A stretch of 64,000 bases of DNA from Vibrio sinaloensis DSM 21326 (GCF_000189275.1 NZ_AEVT01000006.1:62001-126000); one strand, 5' to 3'; counted from the first letter of the stretch, positions 1-15,200 are shown. The notes: generated from the sequence alone by a model not told the origin. Numbers and translations are program-made.

Positions 1-263
1 TGTCATTCAGCGCTTTTGTATTCTAAATTCTCATTTTTGAAACGACGTTGTAGGTTTGAGATTTTTATCAATATCTCAATGGTTTAGCAAAAGGCGTGTT
101 TTTTAGTAAGCTTCTATAATTAATAAATAAGAAATTAAATGTGGCAGAAAGCCCGCCAAATTCGCATTTAATTATAAATTTGGTACCTTTAGCACTAACT
201 ATCGAAAAAATAATAATTAATAGTGACTCGTATTAGTCTTTGCCGCGAGTAAAAGGAGAAGTT
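1..263. other. AT-rich region upstream of the giant adhesin gene
   Basis: No gene is visible here. The stretch is strongly AT-rich and should hold the promoter and 5' leader of the adhesin. The only clear element is the ribosome binding site AAAAGGAGAA at 251-260, just ahead of ATG 264. A TGGCA...GC arrangement near 142-156 has the spacing of a sigma-54 promoter but lacks the TT before GC, so I do not call it. Confidence 0.6.
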
Positions 264-3200
264 ATGGACGTTGAAGTTTTGCGTCAAGCTGCTGACATCA
301 AACAAGTGACTGGTGACGTTGTCATCGTGAATTCGACTGGGGAAGCCAGAAAAGCGCAAGTGGGCGATGTCGTCGCACCCAATGAGATCATTATTACTTC
401 TCAAGGCTCTACTCTGGTGTTATCAGATATCACATTCAAAGAGAATTGTGTCGCTTGTTTAGATGAGGCTGCTGGCTGGGGATTTGCTGAAGTAGACGGC
501 GATATTTCAGTAGACTCTGAACAACTTGACCCCTCGCTGCAAACCGCTTTAGATGTTGACGTGATCCAGGAAGCCATTTTAGGCGGAGCTGACCCAACAG
601 AGATCTTAGAAGCAACGGCCGCTGGTGGTGTGGGTTCAGGCTCGGCTAATGCGGGTTTTGTCACTATTGATTACAACGGCGCCGAAGTACTCGCGAGCAC
701 GTTTTTTGAAACTCAAGGCTTCGCTAATGCAACCGACATTGACGATGATGAAGAGCAAAGACCGCTGATTTTTGCTGCGGGTGGTGAATCGATCACTGAG
801 TCTTTAGTTGAAGGCTCGATAAGTCTAGGTACGTACCCTCAGTCCATCACTTCAAGTATCACGGTGTCAGCGGGTGACCTGAGTTTAGATGCCAGCTCGT
901 TTACCCCTACCACGGAATCTCTTACCGCATTGATTAACGAGTTGAACACCGATATTACCTCCGGTGGGCAAGCGGTTTCGTTTAGCTACGACGCATCAGA
1001 GAACGCTATCGTTGGTGTTATTGGCTCTAACGAGGTGCTTCGTGTTGATATTGATACCAGCAACGTTGGTAAAGATATTAACTTGGATCTAACGACGACA
1101 ATTTCACAACCAATTGACCATCTTTCGTCAGTAGGTTCAGGGCTGGTCACAATTAATGACGACCAAATTTCCCTTACCTTTGAAATTACTGGCAGCGATG
1201 CGGGCGGGAATTCAATCCAAGCACCAATCATAGCTCAAGTATCTATCGCAGATGGTGGTGATCCCGTCATTGACTCAATACCGAGTGCTGAGGTCAAAGA
1301 ATCACAGCTAGCAGACGGTTCAACCCCAATTGCGGGAGACGTCCAGTTTAGTGGAGATATCACTTATAGCGAAGGCAGTGACATCATTGAGCGTTTCCAA
1401 ATTGACGTTGATGAATTTAATGCCAACTCGACGCTAACTTCTAAGGGGCTTGATGTTGAGCTACGAGAAGAGCCGGCTGACTCGGGTCAATACATTGGCT
1501 TCACGACCAGTTCAAATGGCACCGAAACTCCAGTCTTTGCTCTAGAGTTCGATAGCAATGTAAAAGGACGTTATACCTTTACTCTACTAGAAGCGGTTGA
1601 TCATACTGATGGGCAAGGCTCTAATGATCTCTCGTTTACGTTGCCGGTTTATACCATAGACAACGATGGCGACCGATCGGCCGAGTTGCCTCTCTCAGTC
1701 ACAATTAACGATGACGTGCAGCGAATGCAAGATGGCTCTTGGGCCATCGTAGAACCTAACACGGGTGAATCAGCGACAACGGCGGTTATTGACGTCACAC
1801 CGGGTGTAAGTGCTGATGGGGTGACTGTTACTGAGGTCAAATTTGGGGATTATCCAAGTTCGCAACTTGATCAAGATGTGGCGGGTGAGCAAAAATTCGA
1901 TTTTGAAGAAGGTTCTCTCTATGTCACGTTAGATGGGGCGATGCGCTTCGAGCCTAATCGTAACCTTGACAACTCTGCTGGTGATATTGTTAGACAAATC
2001 GTGGTTACGACTAAAGACCTTGATGAGGACGAAGTAACGGCAACTGTCACACTCACCATTCAAGATGGTGACGATCCGGTGATTAACACCATTCCGTCAG
2101 TGAGTGTGTCGGAATCTCAGCTCACAGACGGCTCTACGCCAAGTGTTAACCCAGTGCAAGCCACGGGTACCATCGACTACAGCGAAGGCAGTGACAACCT
2201 TAGCCACTTCCGTTTAGAGCCGAATGAGTTCAACACTGACGATTCACTAACCTCGAACGGTTTGGTGGTTGAGCTGCGTGAAGAGCCGGCAGACTCCGGT
2301 CAATACATTGGCTTTACCACCTCGGCAACGGGCGTTGAAACCACCGTCTTTACCCTGGATTTTGATGCGGCGAATAAGGCCGATTACACCTTCACCTTGC
2401 TGGAAGCGATTGACCATGGCGATGCATCGGGCAACAACAGCTTAGACTTTGCCCTGCCTGTGTACATGGTCGACAGCGATGGCGACAACTCAGCCAAGGT
2501 CAATCTCGATATCACAGTGACCGATGATGTGCAGCTGATGCAAAACGGCGCTTGGACCATCACTGAGCCGAACGACGGCGAGAGCCCAACCACCGCAACC
2601 ATTGATGTGATGCCTGCGCAAAGCGCTGATGGTGCGACGATTACCGAATTCAAATTCGGTGGCAATACGGCGCAGCCACTTGACCAAACCATCACGGGTG
2701 AGCAGAAGTTCGATTACCCAGAAGGCACGCTGTACATCACCTTAGACGGTGAAATGCGCTTTGAGCCGAACCGCGATCTTGACCATTCGGCGGGTGATAT
2801 CGTTAAAACCATCACGGTCACTTCCGGTGATTTCGATAACGACAGCGTCAGTGCCACGGTGACACTCACCCTTCAAGATGGTGACGATCCGGTGATTAAC
2901 ACCATTCCGTCAGTGACAGTCTCTGAGTCCCAATTAACCGACGGCTCTACGCCAAGTGTTAACCCCGTGCAAGCCACGGGCACCATTGATTACAGCGAGG
3001 GCAGTGACAACCTTAGCCACTTCCGCTTAGAGCCGAATGAGTTCAACACGGACGATTCACTAACCTCGAACGGTTTGGTGGTTGAGCTGCGTGAAGAGCC
3101 GGCAGACTCCGGTCAATACATCGGCTTTACCACCTCGGCAACGGGCGTTGAAACCACCGTCTTTACCCTAGATTTTGATGCGGCCAACAAGGCCGATTAC

Positions 3201-6200
3201 GCCTTTACCTTGTTGGAAGCGATTGACCACGCCGATGCATCGGGCAACAACGGCCTCGACTTTGCCCTGCCTGTGTACATGGTCGACAGCGATGGCGACA
3301 ACTCGGCCAAGGTCAATCTTGATATCACAGTGACCGATGATGTGCAGCTGATGCAGAACGGCGCTTGGACTATCACTGAGCCGAACGAAGGCGAGAGCCC
3401 AACTACCGCAACCATTGATGTGATGCCTGCGCAAAGCGCCGATGGTGCGACGATCACCGAATTCAAATTTGGTGACAATACGGCGCAGCCACTTGACCAA
3501 ACCATCACGGGTGAGCAGAAGTTCGATTACCCAGAAGGCACGCTGTACATCACCCTAGACGGGGAAATGCATTTTGAGCCGAACCGTGATCTTGACCATT
3601 CGGCGGGCGATATCGTTAGACAAATCGTGGTTACGACTAAAGACCTTGATGAGGACGAAGTAACGGCAACTGTCACACTCACCATTCAAGATGGTGACGA
3701 TCCGGTGATTAACACCATTCCGTCAGTGAGTGTGTCGGAATCTCAGCTCACAGACGGCTCTACGCCAAGCGTTAACCCAGTGCAAGCCACGGGCACCATT
3801 GATTACAGCGAGGGCAGTGATAACCTCAGCCACTTCCGCTTAGAGCCGAATGAGTTCAACACGGACGATTCGCTTAAATCCAACGGTTTGGTGGTTGAGC
3901 TGCGTGAAGAGCCGGCAGACTCCGGTCAATACATTGGCTTTACCACCTCGGCAACGGGCGTTGAAACCACCGTCTTTACCCTGGACTTTGATACGGCGAA
4001 TAAGGCCGATTACACCTTCACCTTGCTGGAAGCGATTGACCATGGCGATGCATCGGGCAACAACAGCCTCGACTTTGCCCTGCCTGTGTACATGGTTGAC
4101 AGCGATGGCGATAACTCAGCCAAGGTCAATCTTGATATCACAGTGACCGATGATGTGCAGCTGATGCAAAACGGCGCTTGGACCATCACTGAGCCGAATG
4201 AAGGCGAGAGCCCAACCACCGCAACCATTGATGTGATGCCTGCGCAAAGCGCCGATGGTGCGACGATTACTGAATTCAAATTCGGTGATAATAAGGCGCA
4301 GCCACTTGACCAAACCATCACGGGTGAGCAGAAGTTCGATTACCCAGAAGGCACGCTGTACATCACCTTAGATGGGGAAATGCGCTTTGAGCCGAACCGC
4401 GATCTTGACCACTCGGCGGGCGATATCGTTAAAACCATCACGGTCACTTCCGGTGATTTCGATAAAGACAGCGTCAGTGCCACGGTGACACTCACCCTTC
4501 AAGATGGTGACGATCCGGTGATTAACACCATTCCGTCAGTGACAGTCTCTGAGTCCCAATTGACCGACGGCTCTGCGCCAAGCGTTAACCCAGTGCAAGC
4601 CACGGGCACCATTGACTACAGTGAAGGTAGCGACAACCTTAGTCACTTCCGCTTAGAGCCAAATGAGTTCAACACTGACGATTCACTAACCTCGAACGGT
4701 TTGGTGATTGAGCTGCGTGAAGAGCCGGCAGACTCCGGTCAATACATCGGCTTTACCACCTCGGCAACGGGCGTGGAAACTACCGTCTTTACCCTGGACT
4801 TTGATGCGACTAACAAGGCCGATTACACCTTTACCTTGCTGGAAGCGATTGACCACGCCGATGCGTTGGGCAACAACAGCCTCGACTTTGCCCTGCCTGT
4901 GTACATGGTCGACAGCGATGGCGACAACTCGGCCAAGGTCAATCTTGATATCACAGTGACCGATGATGTGCAGCTGATGCAAAACGGAGCTTGGACCATC
5001 ACTGAGCCGAACGACGGCGAGAGCCCAACTACCGCAACCATGGATGTGATGCCTGCGCAAAGCGCCGATGGTGCGACGATCACCGAATTCAAATTTGGTG
5101 ACAATACGGCGCAGCCACTTGACCAAACCATCACGGGTGAGCAGAAGTTCGATTACCCAGAAGGCACGCTGTACATCACTCTAGACGGTGAAATGCGCTT
5201 TGAGCCGAACCGCGATCTTGACCATTCGGCGGGCGATATCGTTAGACAAATCGTGGTTACGACTACAGACCTTGATGAGGACGAAGTAACGGCAACTGTC
5301 ACACTCACCATTCAAGATGGTGACGATCCGGTGATTAACACCATTCCGTCAGTGAGTGTGTCGGAATCTCAGCTCACAGACGGCTCTACGCCAAGCGTTA
5401 ACCCAGTGCAAGCCACGGGTAACATCGACTACAGCGAGGGCAGTGATAACCTCAGCCACTTCCGTTTAGAGCCGAATGAGTTCAACACGGACGATTCGCT
5501 CAAATCCAACGGTTTGGTGGTTGAGCTGCGTGAAGAGCCGGCAGACTCCGGTCAATACATTGGCTTTACCACCTCGGCAACAGGCGTTGAAACCACCGTC
5601 TTTACCCTAGATTTTGATGCGGCGAATAAGGCCGATTACACCTTCACCTTGCTGGAAGCGATTGACCATGGCGATGCGTTGGGCAACAACAGCCTCGACT
5701 TTGCCCTGCCTGTGTACATGGTCGACAGCGACGGCGACAACTCAGCCAAGGTCAATCTCGACATCACAGTGACCGATGACGTGCAGCTGATGCAAAACGG
5801 CGCTTGGACCATCACTGAGCCGAACGACGGCGAGAGCCCAACCACCGCAACCATTGATGTGATGCCCGCGCAAAGCGCCGATGGCGCGACAATCACCGAA
5901 TTCAAATTCGGTGACAATACGGCGCAGCCACTTGACCAAACCATCACGGGTGAGCAGAAGTTCGATTACCCAGAAGGCACGCTGTACATTACCCTCGAGG
6001 GTGAAATGCGCTTTGAGCCGAACCGCGATCTTGACCACTCGGCGGGTGATATCGTTAAAACCATCACGGTCACTTCGGGTGATTTCGATAACGACAGCGT
6101 CAGTGCCACGGTGACACTCACCATTCAAGATGGTGACGATCCGGTGATTAACACCATTCCGTCAGTGAGTGTGTCGGAATCTCAGCTCACAGACGGCTCT

Positions 6201-9200
6201 ACGCCAAGCGTTAACCCTGTGCAAGCCACGGGCACCATTGATTACAGCGAAGGCAGTGACAACCTTAGTCACTTCCGCTTAGAGCCGAATGAGTTCAACA
6301 CGGACGATTCGCTTAAATCCAACGGTTTGGTGGTTGAGCTGCGTGAAGAGCCGGCAGACTCCGGTCAATACATCGGCTTTACCACCTCGGCAACGGGCGT
6401 TGAAACCACCGTCTTCACCTTAGATTTTGATTCGGCGAACAAGGCCGATTACACCTTCACCTTGCTGGAAGCGATTGACCACACCGATGCGTTGGGCAAC
6501 AACAGCCTCGATTTTGCCCTGCCTGTGTATATGGTCGACAGCGATGGCGACAACTCGGCCAAGGTCAATCTCGACATCACAGTGACCGATGATGTGCAGC
6601 TAATGCAGAACGGCGCTTGGACCATCACTGAGCCGAATGAAGGCGAGAGCCCAACCACCGCAACCATGGATGTGATGCCTGCGCAAAGCGCCGATGGCGC
6701 GACGATCACCGAATTCAAATTCGGGGACAATACGACGCAGCCACTTGACCAAACCATCACGGGTGAGCAGAAGTTCGATTACCCAGAAGGCACGCTGTAC
6801 ATCACCCTAGATGGGGAAATGCGCTTTGAGCCGAACCGCGATCTTGACCATTCGGCGGGCGATATCGTTAGACAAATCGTGGTTACGACTAAAGACCTTG
6901 ATGAGGACGAAGTAACGGCAACTGTCACACTCACCATTCAAGATGGTGACGATCCGGTGATTAACACCATTCCGTCGGTGAGTGTGTCGGAATATCAGCT
7001 TACGGATGGCTCTACGCCAAGCGTTAACCCCGTGCAAGCCAAGGGCACCATCGACTACAGCGAAGGCAGTGATAACCTCAGTCACTTCCGCTTAGAGCCG
7101 AATGAGTTCAACACTGACGATTCGCTAACCTCGAACGGTTTGGTGGTTGAGCTGCGTGAAGAGCCGGCAGACTCCGGTCAATACATTGGCTTTACCACCT
7201 CGGCAACGGGCGTGGAAACCACCGTCTTTACCCTAGATTTTGATGCGGCTAACAAGGCCGATTACACCTTCACCTTGCTGGAAGCGATTGACCATGGCGA
7301 TGCGTTGGGCAACAACAGCCTCGACTTTGCCCTGCCTGTGTACATGGTTGACAGTGACGGTGATAACTCGGCCAAGGTCAATCTTGATATCACAGTGACC
7401 GATGATGTGCAGCTGATGCAAAACGGCGCTTGGACCATCACTGAGCCGAACGAAGGCGAGAGCCCAACTACCGCAACCATAGATGTGATGCCCGCGCAAA
7501 GCGCCGATGGCGCGACAATCACCGAATTCAAATTCGGTGACAATGCGGCGCAGCCACTTGACCAAACCATCACGGGTGAGCAGAAGTTCGATTACCCAGA
7601 AGGCACGCTGTACATCACCCTAGACGGGGAAATGCGCTTTGAGCCGAACCGAGATCTTGACCATTCGGCGGGTGATATCGTTAAAACCATCACGGTCACT
7701 TCGGGCGATTTCGATAACGACAGCGTCAGTGCCACAGTGACACTCACCCTTCAAGATGGTGACGATCCGGTGATTAACACCATTCCGTCAGTGACAGTCT
7801 CTGAGTCCCAATTAACCGACGGCTCTACGCCAAGTGTTAACCCAGTGCAAGCCACGGGTACCATCGACTACAGCGAAGGCAGTGACAACCTTAGCCACTT
7901 CCGTTTAGAGCCGAATGAGTTCAACACTGACGATTCACTAACCTCGAACGGTTTGGTGGTTGAGCTGCGTGAAGAGCCGGCAGACTCCGGCCAATACATC
8001 GGCTTTACCACCTCGGCAACGGGCGTTGAAACCCCCGTCTTTACCCTAGACTTTGATGCGGCGAACAAGGCAGATTACACCTTTACCTTGCTGGAAGCGA
8101 TTGACCACGCCGATGCATCGGGCAACAACAGCCTCGACTTTGCCCTGCCTGTGTACATGGTCGACAGCGATGGCGACAACTCGGCCAAGGTCAATCTTGA
8201 TATCACAGTGACCGATGATGTGCAGCTGATGCAAAACGGCGCTTGGATCATCACTGAGCCGAACAACGGCGAGAGCCCAACCACCGCAACCATTGATGTG
8301 ATGCCCGCGCAAAGCGCCGATGGTGCGACGATTACTGAATTCAAATTCGGTGACAATACGGCGCAGCCACTTGACCAAACCATCACGGGTGAGCAGAAGT
8401 TCGATTACCCAGAAGGCACGCTGTACATCACCTTAGATGGTGAAATGCGCTTTGAGCCGAACCGTGATCTTGACCATTCGGCGGGCGATATCGTTAAAAC
8501 CATTACGGTCACTTCCGGTGATGTCGATAACGACAGCATCAGTGCCACGGTGACACTCACCCTTCAAGATGGTGACGATCCGGTGATTAACACCATTCCG
8601 TCAGTGACAGTCTCTGAGTCCCAATTGACCGACGGCTCTACGCCAAGCGTTAACCCCGTGCAAGCCACGGGCACCATTGATTACAGTGAAGGCAGTGATA
8701 ACCTTAGCCACTTCCGTTTAGAGCCGAATGAGTTCAACACTGACGATTCACTAACCTCGAACGGTTTGGTGGTTGAGCTGCGTGAAGAGCCGGCAGACTC
8801 CGGTCAATACATCGGCTTCACCACCTCGGCAACGGGCGTTGAAACTACCGTCTTCACCTTAGATTTTGATGCGACTAACAAGGCCGATTACACCTTCACC
8901 TTGCTGGAAGCGATTGACCACGCCGATGCATCGGGCAACAACAGCCTCGACTTTGCCCTGCCTGTGTACATGGTTGACAGCGACGGTGATAACTCAGCCA
9001 AGGTCAATCTTGATATCACAGTGACCGATGATGTGCAGCTGATGCAAAACGGCGCTTGGACCATCACCGAGCCGAATGAAGGCGAGAGCCCAACCACCGC
9101 AACCATTGATGTGATGCCTGCGCAAAGCGCTGATGGCGCGACGATTACTGAATTCAAATTTGGTGACAATACGGCGCAGCCACTTGACCAAACCATCACG

Positions 9201-12200
9201 GGTGAGCAGAAGTTCGATTACCCAGAAGGCACGCTGTACATCACCCTAGACGGTGAAATGCGCTTTGAGCCGAACCGCGATCTTGACCATTCGGCGGGCG
9301 ATATCGTTAAAACCATCACGGTCACTTCCGGTGATGTCGATAAAGACAGCGTCAGTGCCACGGTGACACTCACCCTTCAAGATGGTGACGATCCGGTGAT
9401 TAACACCATTCCGTCGGTGAGTGTGTCGGAATCTCAGCTTACGGATGGCTCTACGCCAAGCGTTAACCCCGTGCAAGCCAAGGGCACCATCGATTACAGT
9501 GAAGGCAGTGACAACCTTAGTCACTTCCGCTTAGAGCCGAATGAGTTCAACACGGACGATTCGCTTAAATCCAACGGTTTGGTGGTTGAGCTGCGTGAAG
9601 AGCCGGCAGACTCCGGTCAATACATCGGCTTCACCACCTCGGCAACGGGCGTTGAAACTACCGTCTTCACCTTAGATTTTGATGCGACTAACAAGGCCGA
9701 TTACACCTTTACCTTGCTGGAAGCGATTGACCACGCTTCTTCGGGTGCGAAAGACAGTTCGTTAAGTTTTAACCTTCCTGTCTATATGGTCGATAGTGAT
9801 ACCGACGAATCGACGATGAAACCTTTGAAGATAACCGTTCAAGATGACAATCCGACTATCGATAACACGACGAGTGTGAGCGGTTTCAGTGTCGATGAGA
9901 ATGATCTCTCTGGTTCAGCCGTTGCATCAGGACAGTTTGAGTTCACGCCCGGGGCTGACAGTGTCGACAGTTTCTCGTTAGCTAACATGAATGATGCCAT
10001 TGATGGGCTCTCATCAGGCGGGGTCGATCTAACTATCGAAAAATACGATGGTGCTGCGAATGCGACCAGCTACCAAGCAATGGCTGGAAATAAAGTCGTG
10101 TTCACTTTAGAGCTTGGTGACGATGGTTCCTATCGCTTCGAACTGAAAGAAGCTCTAGATCATCCAGTGGATAAAGATAGCTTAACCGTTCCATTCGAAG
10201 TGATTGCTTTGGATGGTGATGGCGATGTTTCAAATAGCTACCCGTTACCGATTAATATTGATGATGACAAGCCCATTCTTTTGGATTCGACCGGTGAGAA
10301 GTCCGTCGATGAAGATGACCTGAGTGGCATTGGTTCTGACCAAAGTGATGATACGCAGATTGGCGGTTTCTTCGTTGTTGATGAAGGTGCGGATTCAATC
10401 GTTGAGTATGAACTCACTAATGCCGATAGCACGCTTGATAATTTGCAAAGTGGCGGTGAAAGCTTGGAGTGGTTGCCTGTTTCAGTCAATGGAACAGAGT
10501 TCACATACGTCGCACAAACATCACAAAGCAATCAACCTGTGCTGTCGATAACGTTCGATACTTCTGATAACAGTTACTCGTTTGACTTGTTAAGGCCTAT
10601 CGAACATCCAGATGGCAATGCAGATAATACGTGGCAGCTCGATTTCATTGTTCAAGCTACAGATTTCGATGGTGACATCTCTAACCCGATTACACTGCCT
10701 ATTACCATTAAAGATGATGTGCCTCTTGTGACTGAGCAACAGATATCTCGCATCGAAGGTCAAGGCTATAGAGGCACTAAAGTTAACCTGTTTGACGTTT
10801 CAACCGATAAAGGTGCAGATGGTGCAGAGTTAACAAGCATTCACGGCACCACTGATGGCTCATCTGAAATATTGTTCAAACAAGGCGCAAATTACGTTGA
10901 TAACGTTGATTTGAACTCAGGTTCACAACGAATCACGGTTGCGGAAGAGTATGAAAATGATGCTGGTGACCGCGTTGTAAGGGAGCTCGGCCAACTGCGC
11001 ATCAATTCGAATGGTGAGATTGAATTTAGAGCGTTTGATAATTTAGAGCACGATGGCGACGATTTTGTCTTCTCGATCAATGTCACAGCAACGGATGGGG
11101 ACAAAGATACCTCAACGGCGCCATTGGAAATTACGATCGAAGATCGTAAAGCATCCGCTATCACGTTGAACGTTGTGACATTTGAAGATGCAGGCCGTGA
11201 TCCGTCGATTTATTACAACCTTAACAACCCAGTTAGTGTTGACCAAGCAAATGCTCAGGATAATCAACAGGATATTCCTAATGTAGGCACTCCCACTCAG
11301 ATTCAAGTGCAGGCTAACCTCTACGATCCAGACAACAATGAATCGATTGGGGGCATGACTATTCGAGCAGGCCAGCATCACGGTACCTTCTTCTACCATG
11401 ATGGCAATGAGTATGTTGAGTTAACAGCCGATGCTTCCGGCAATATTTATTTCGATGGATCGCTTATTCAGCAAAGTGCGATTGTAAATGGTAACGGTGA
11501 TCAAATCTCGACGATTGAAAATTTGTATTTTGTGCCTGATCGCCACTACTCGACCAACGAACAAGGCTTTAACATCCGTTATCAGCTAGAAATTGATAAC
11601 AATGGGGTGCTTGATCACACGATCAACTCTCGATTTAACATCGAAGTGAAGAGTGTTGCGGATATACCAACTTGGGATGATGCCAACACGACAGAACATT
11701 ATGTTCTTGATGAAGACGGAGTGAATGCGGTTATCCAGCTCAGTGCGGTCACCCAAGATAATGCTGACCCAGCCTCTGCTGCTGAAACCATTAGCTATAA
11801 GCTGACGGTAACGCAAGGCGATGGAGACTTTTCCTTGCTCGACCAAAACGGTGCCCCTTTGACGGCTAACGCTGATGGTGACTACATCGTTTCGGCTGCT
11901 GATATCAATACTATCCAAGTTAACCCGAACGATAACTTCTCAGGCACGATAAAAATCAGTGCGGTAGCCGTAACGACAGAAGCGGATAATGCGTTTACTG
12001 ATAAAGAGCAAGCTCAGTCTGAGCAGCCTAAAGAGTTAGTTTTTGACGTTCGACCTGTCGCAGACAGAGGCAGTTTTAGCGTTAACCGAATCAGTATTTT
12101 TGAAGATAATGCTAAAGATCAGGACACCTTAGATCCAAGTGTCGATAAAGAACCTTTCACCTTGAGTGAAGTGATTCAAATGACGCCATCGATTGACTCT

Positions 12201-15200
12201 GATGGTTCGGAAGTTTTGTATGTTCGAATCTCAAACATTACCGAGAATGCGACGTTGTCTTGGGAGGGACCTGCACCAAGTCAGATTACGACCGTAACGG
12301 TCGGTGGTGTGACTTACCAAGAGGTGCCCTACGATCAGTTGATTCATGTTGAGGTTAACCCAGAACTGCACAGCAACGCTGACTTTAAGTTTGATGTCAC
12401 TGGAGTTGTTAAAGATAGTGCCGATCTCAGCACGTCACCGACAGCCACCGTCGATGAAACGGTTCTCGGCACTAAAACAGTAAACGTTAGCGTAACTGGC
12501 GTTGCCGACATTCCACAAGGAGCGGCACTGGGTAACCATTGGACGGAGTTTACGGATGGTGCGGTGTCTGGTTTAGAAACGACCATTAATGAGAGCCAAA
12601 ATGGTGATAGTTTTGCAACTCTAGACTTCTCTATCGTGTCTGGTGAAGTTGGGGATAAGCCAACAGATGATTCCGAGTCACTAACCGTGATCCTTTCTGA
12701 GATCCCTCCTGGTGTGGTGATTGAAGACAGTGATGGAACCCAATTAGACCTTAATTTCGTTGGCTATGACGTAAATGGTCAACCAACGTATGAAGCGAAT
12801 ATTACAGACTTCAATACCTCGTCGGGTATCATCGTTCGTCCGGTTGATTCCTCGACAGAAAATATTCACATCAAAGGTACAGTGATCGTTACAGAAAATA
12901 ATGGTCATAGCCGTTCGTTCGAGCAAGAAATACGTATCAATGTCGCTCCAGTGATTGATACGTCGAGTACCTACACCAATACTTCTGTTGGTAACGAAGA
13001 TTCACCCATTAATATTGATTGGCACCCTGAAGGGCAAGACTACATCGACAGTGATGAGCACTTTACCTCAATCACGATAAACGGTATTCCAGTTGGAGCC
13101 AGCGTCGATGTCAATAACAACGATGTGACGGTGAGTTTCGATGCGCTGACAGGGACCTTAGTCATTACTCCGGGAGCAGGGCAAAGTGCCGCTGAGTTCA
13201 CACAAGATGCGTTGGCCAACAATTTTGTTCAGATTACGCCAGCGAAAGACTCGAGTAGCGATTTTACCTTGACCACTGTGGTAGAGGTAGAAGAGCGCGA
13301 CCACGAGTACACCAGCGACAGTATTGTTGGCGAGGGGGGACGAGTCACAGCAACCATTACCGGTGAAATTGCAGTGACAGTTCGGCCAATTGTCGAGCCA
13401 GAGGATACAAACAATAAGCTGATTGTGACTGATGAATCTGGTGCCAGTATCGGTAATACCATCACGGCCAATGGACAAGGTGTTATTCGCTTTACTACCA
13501 ACAGTGACAATATTGAGTTAGACAACAATGGCGTTGAGCGATGGGACGGAGAGTACGTGGTTAAATACCAAGAGACCGACCTCTCTTCCGATGAAATCGT
13601 TCAGGATGTCATTATCACTCTTACCACGACCAGTGGTGCTCCGCTGTCAGAAGATGTGTTGAGCCAGTTGTTGGTGACGGGGGCTGCCTATGAAGGTAGT
13701 GGCCGATGGATCATCACTGATGAAGACGCGTTTAGCATTAGCGCGCCACATGGCTTAGACCTTACTCCGGGCATCACCAGTGACGATAATGCGGCAGCTT
13801 ACAATGACATAAAGCTTAATATTGAAACTTTGGTCATTGATGAAGGTGAAGATAGCAATGAAAACTCGAAAACGTCATTGCGTGATACTTCACTGACCTT
13901 ATCCTTCCCTGAAGAAGTCATTGCCGGCAATGAAGTTGCTGCGGATATTGCCATTGCGGAAAACAGTGAAATAGTTGCCACTGAGGACAATCAGGTTAAT
14001 TTGGGCGATCAGCTAGACAGCATCATCAACTTTGCCAACGCCGATGGTTCGGCTGATGAAGTGACGATCATCATTGATAACAGTGTGACCGTTGACGGTA
14101 TCACTTTCCCAATCTCAATATCGGGTGGGGAAGTCGATTTCGTTAATGGTCAGTATGTATTCCAAACTGAGATATCAGCAACAGGCCAAGTAGAGAGCTT
14201 CGCTGGCCTAATGCTCAATCTTCCTGATGATTATTCGGGTGACTTTAGATTGCCGCTTACCGTCATTACAAAAGACACAACGTCTGGTGATGAGAATACG
14301 GCTAATGGTAACGTGATCGTCAAAGTCGATCCGATTGCGGATGTGACAGGTAACGAGCCTGAAATCACTCTGTCAGTTGAAGGTTCATTTGACGCAGGCC
14401 AGAACCCTATCGACCAAGATGGTACATCAGGTCAAGATAAGGTTGCTTATGAAGACAGCTATATCCAGTTGAGCTTTGGTCACCAAATTGCCGATCAGGT
14501 CACGGGTATTGAAGGGGGGAACGAAGTTCTTTCGTCAATCACACTTAGCCTAGACCAACCAACACTCGGGGCCTTTTATCAATTGGTCGATAATGGGGAT
14601 GGTACTTCATCCTATCAAGCGCTTGGCGATGTGTTGACGTTTAGCCAAGCCGAAATCGCAGCAGGTGCGTTAGATGACGTTCTATTCAAACCAGAACTGA
14701 ATTACCCAACAGGCAATGACCAAAATAGCGTCAAGATCAACGTGTCAGGAACGGTAACGGATACCGCGACATTTAATGAGTTAGCGCCGACTCAGATCAC
14801 TTCCGACAGTAAGGACTTTAATACTAGCGTAAGCTTTGATGTTGTGCCTGTTGTCGATCCGGTGCAAGTAACAGGCCCGGGTAGCAATCCTAATCAAACC
14901 ATTGAAATTACAGGCGTTGAGGACAATGAAATATCTCTCGGCAGCTCGGGGGGCGTCTCAATTGCGTTGACTGACCTCGATGGTTCAGAGCAGTTTGTTT
15001 CTATTAAGTTCACTGACGTACCAGAAGGTTTCTTACTGACTGCTGACTCTTCTAGTGGCTATACCGTGAAAAACAACGGTGGTGGAGAGTGGAGTGTTCA
15101 ATTACCGGCGGGTGCGAATACCTCGTTGAACCTTGATGATATATCGGTCCTTCCTCCTAAGCACTTTAGTGGTACGGCTGAGTTTGGCCTTACGGTATTT

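Noticed and set aside
142..157. Possible sigma-54 promoter upstream of the adhesin (TGGCA then GC 12 bp later).
   Set aside because: The -12 part reads CCGCC instead of TTGCA; too weak in an AT-rich region.
240..263. TTG 240 as the start of the adhesin.
   Set aside because: ATG 264 has AGGAG at ideal spacing, and the retention module family starts at that Met.
2384..9199. A regular series of about 103-aa open frames on the minus strand, every 813 bp across the adhesin.
   Set aside because: They are opposite-strand shadows of the repeat, kept open by the same codon composition. None has a ribosome binding site pattern or a sensible protein.
1248..9736. Tandem direct repeats considered as a CRISPR-like or satellite array.
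   Set aside because: The unit is 813 bp, has no spacers and is an exact multiple of three within one reading frame.
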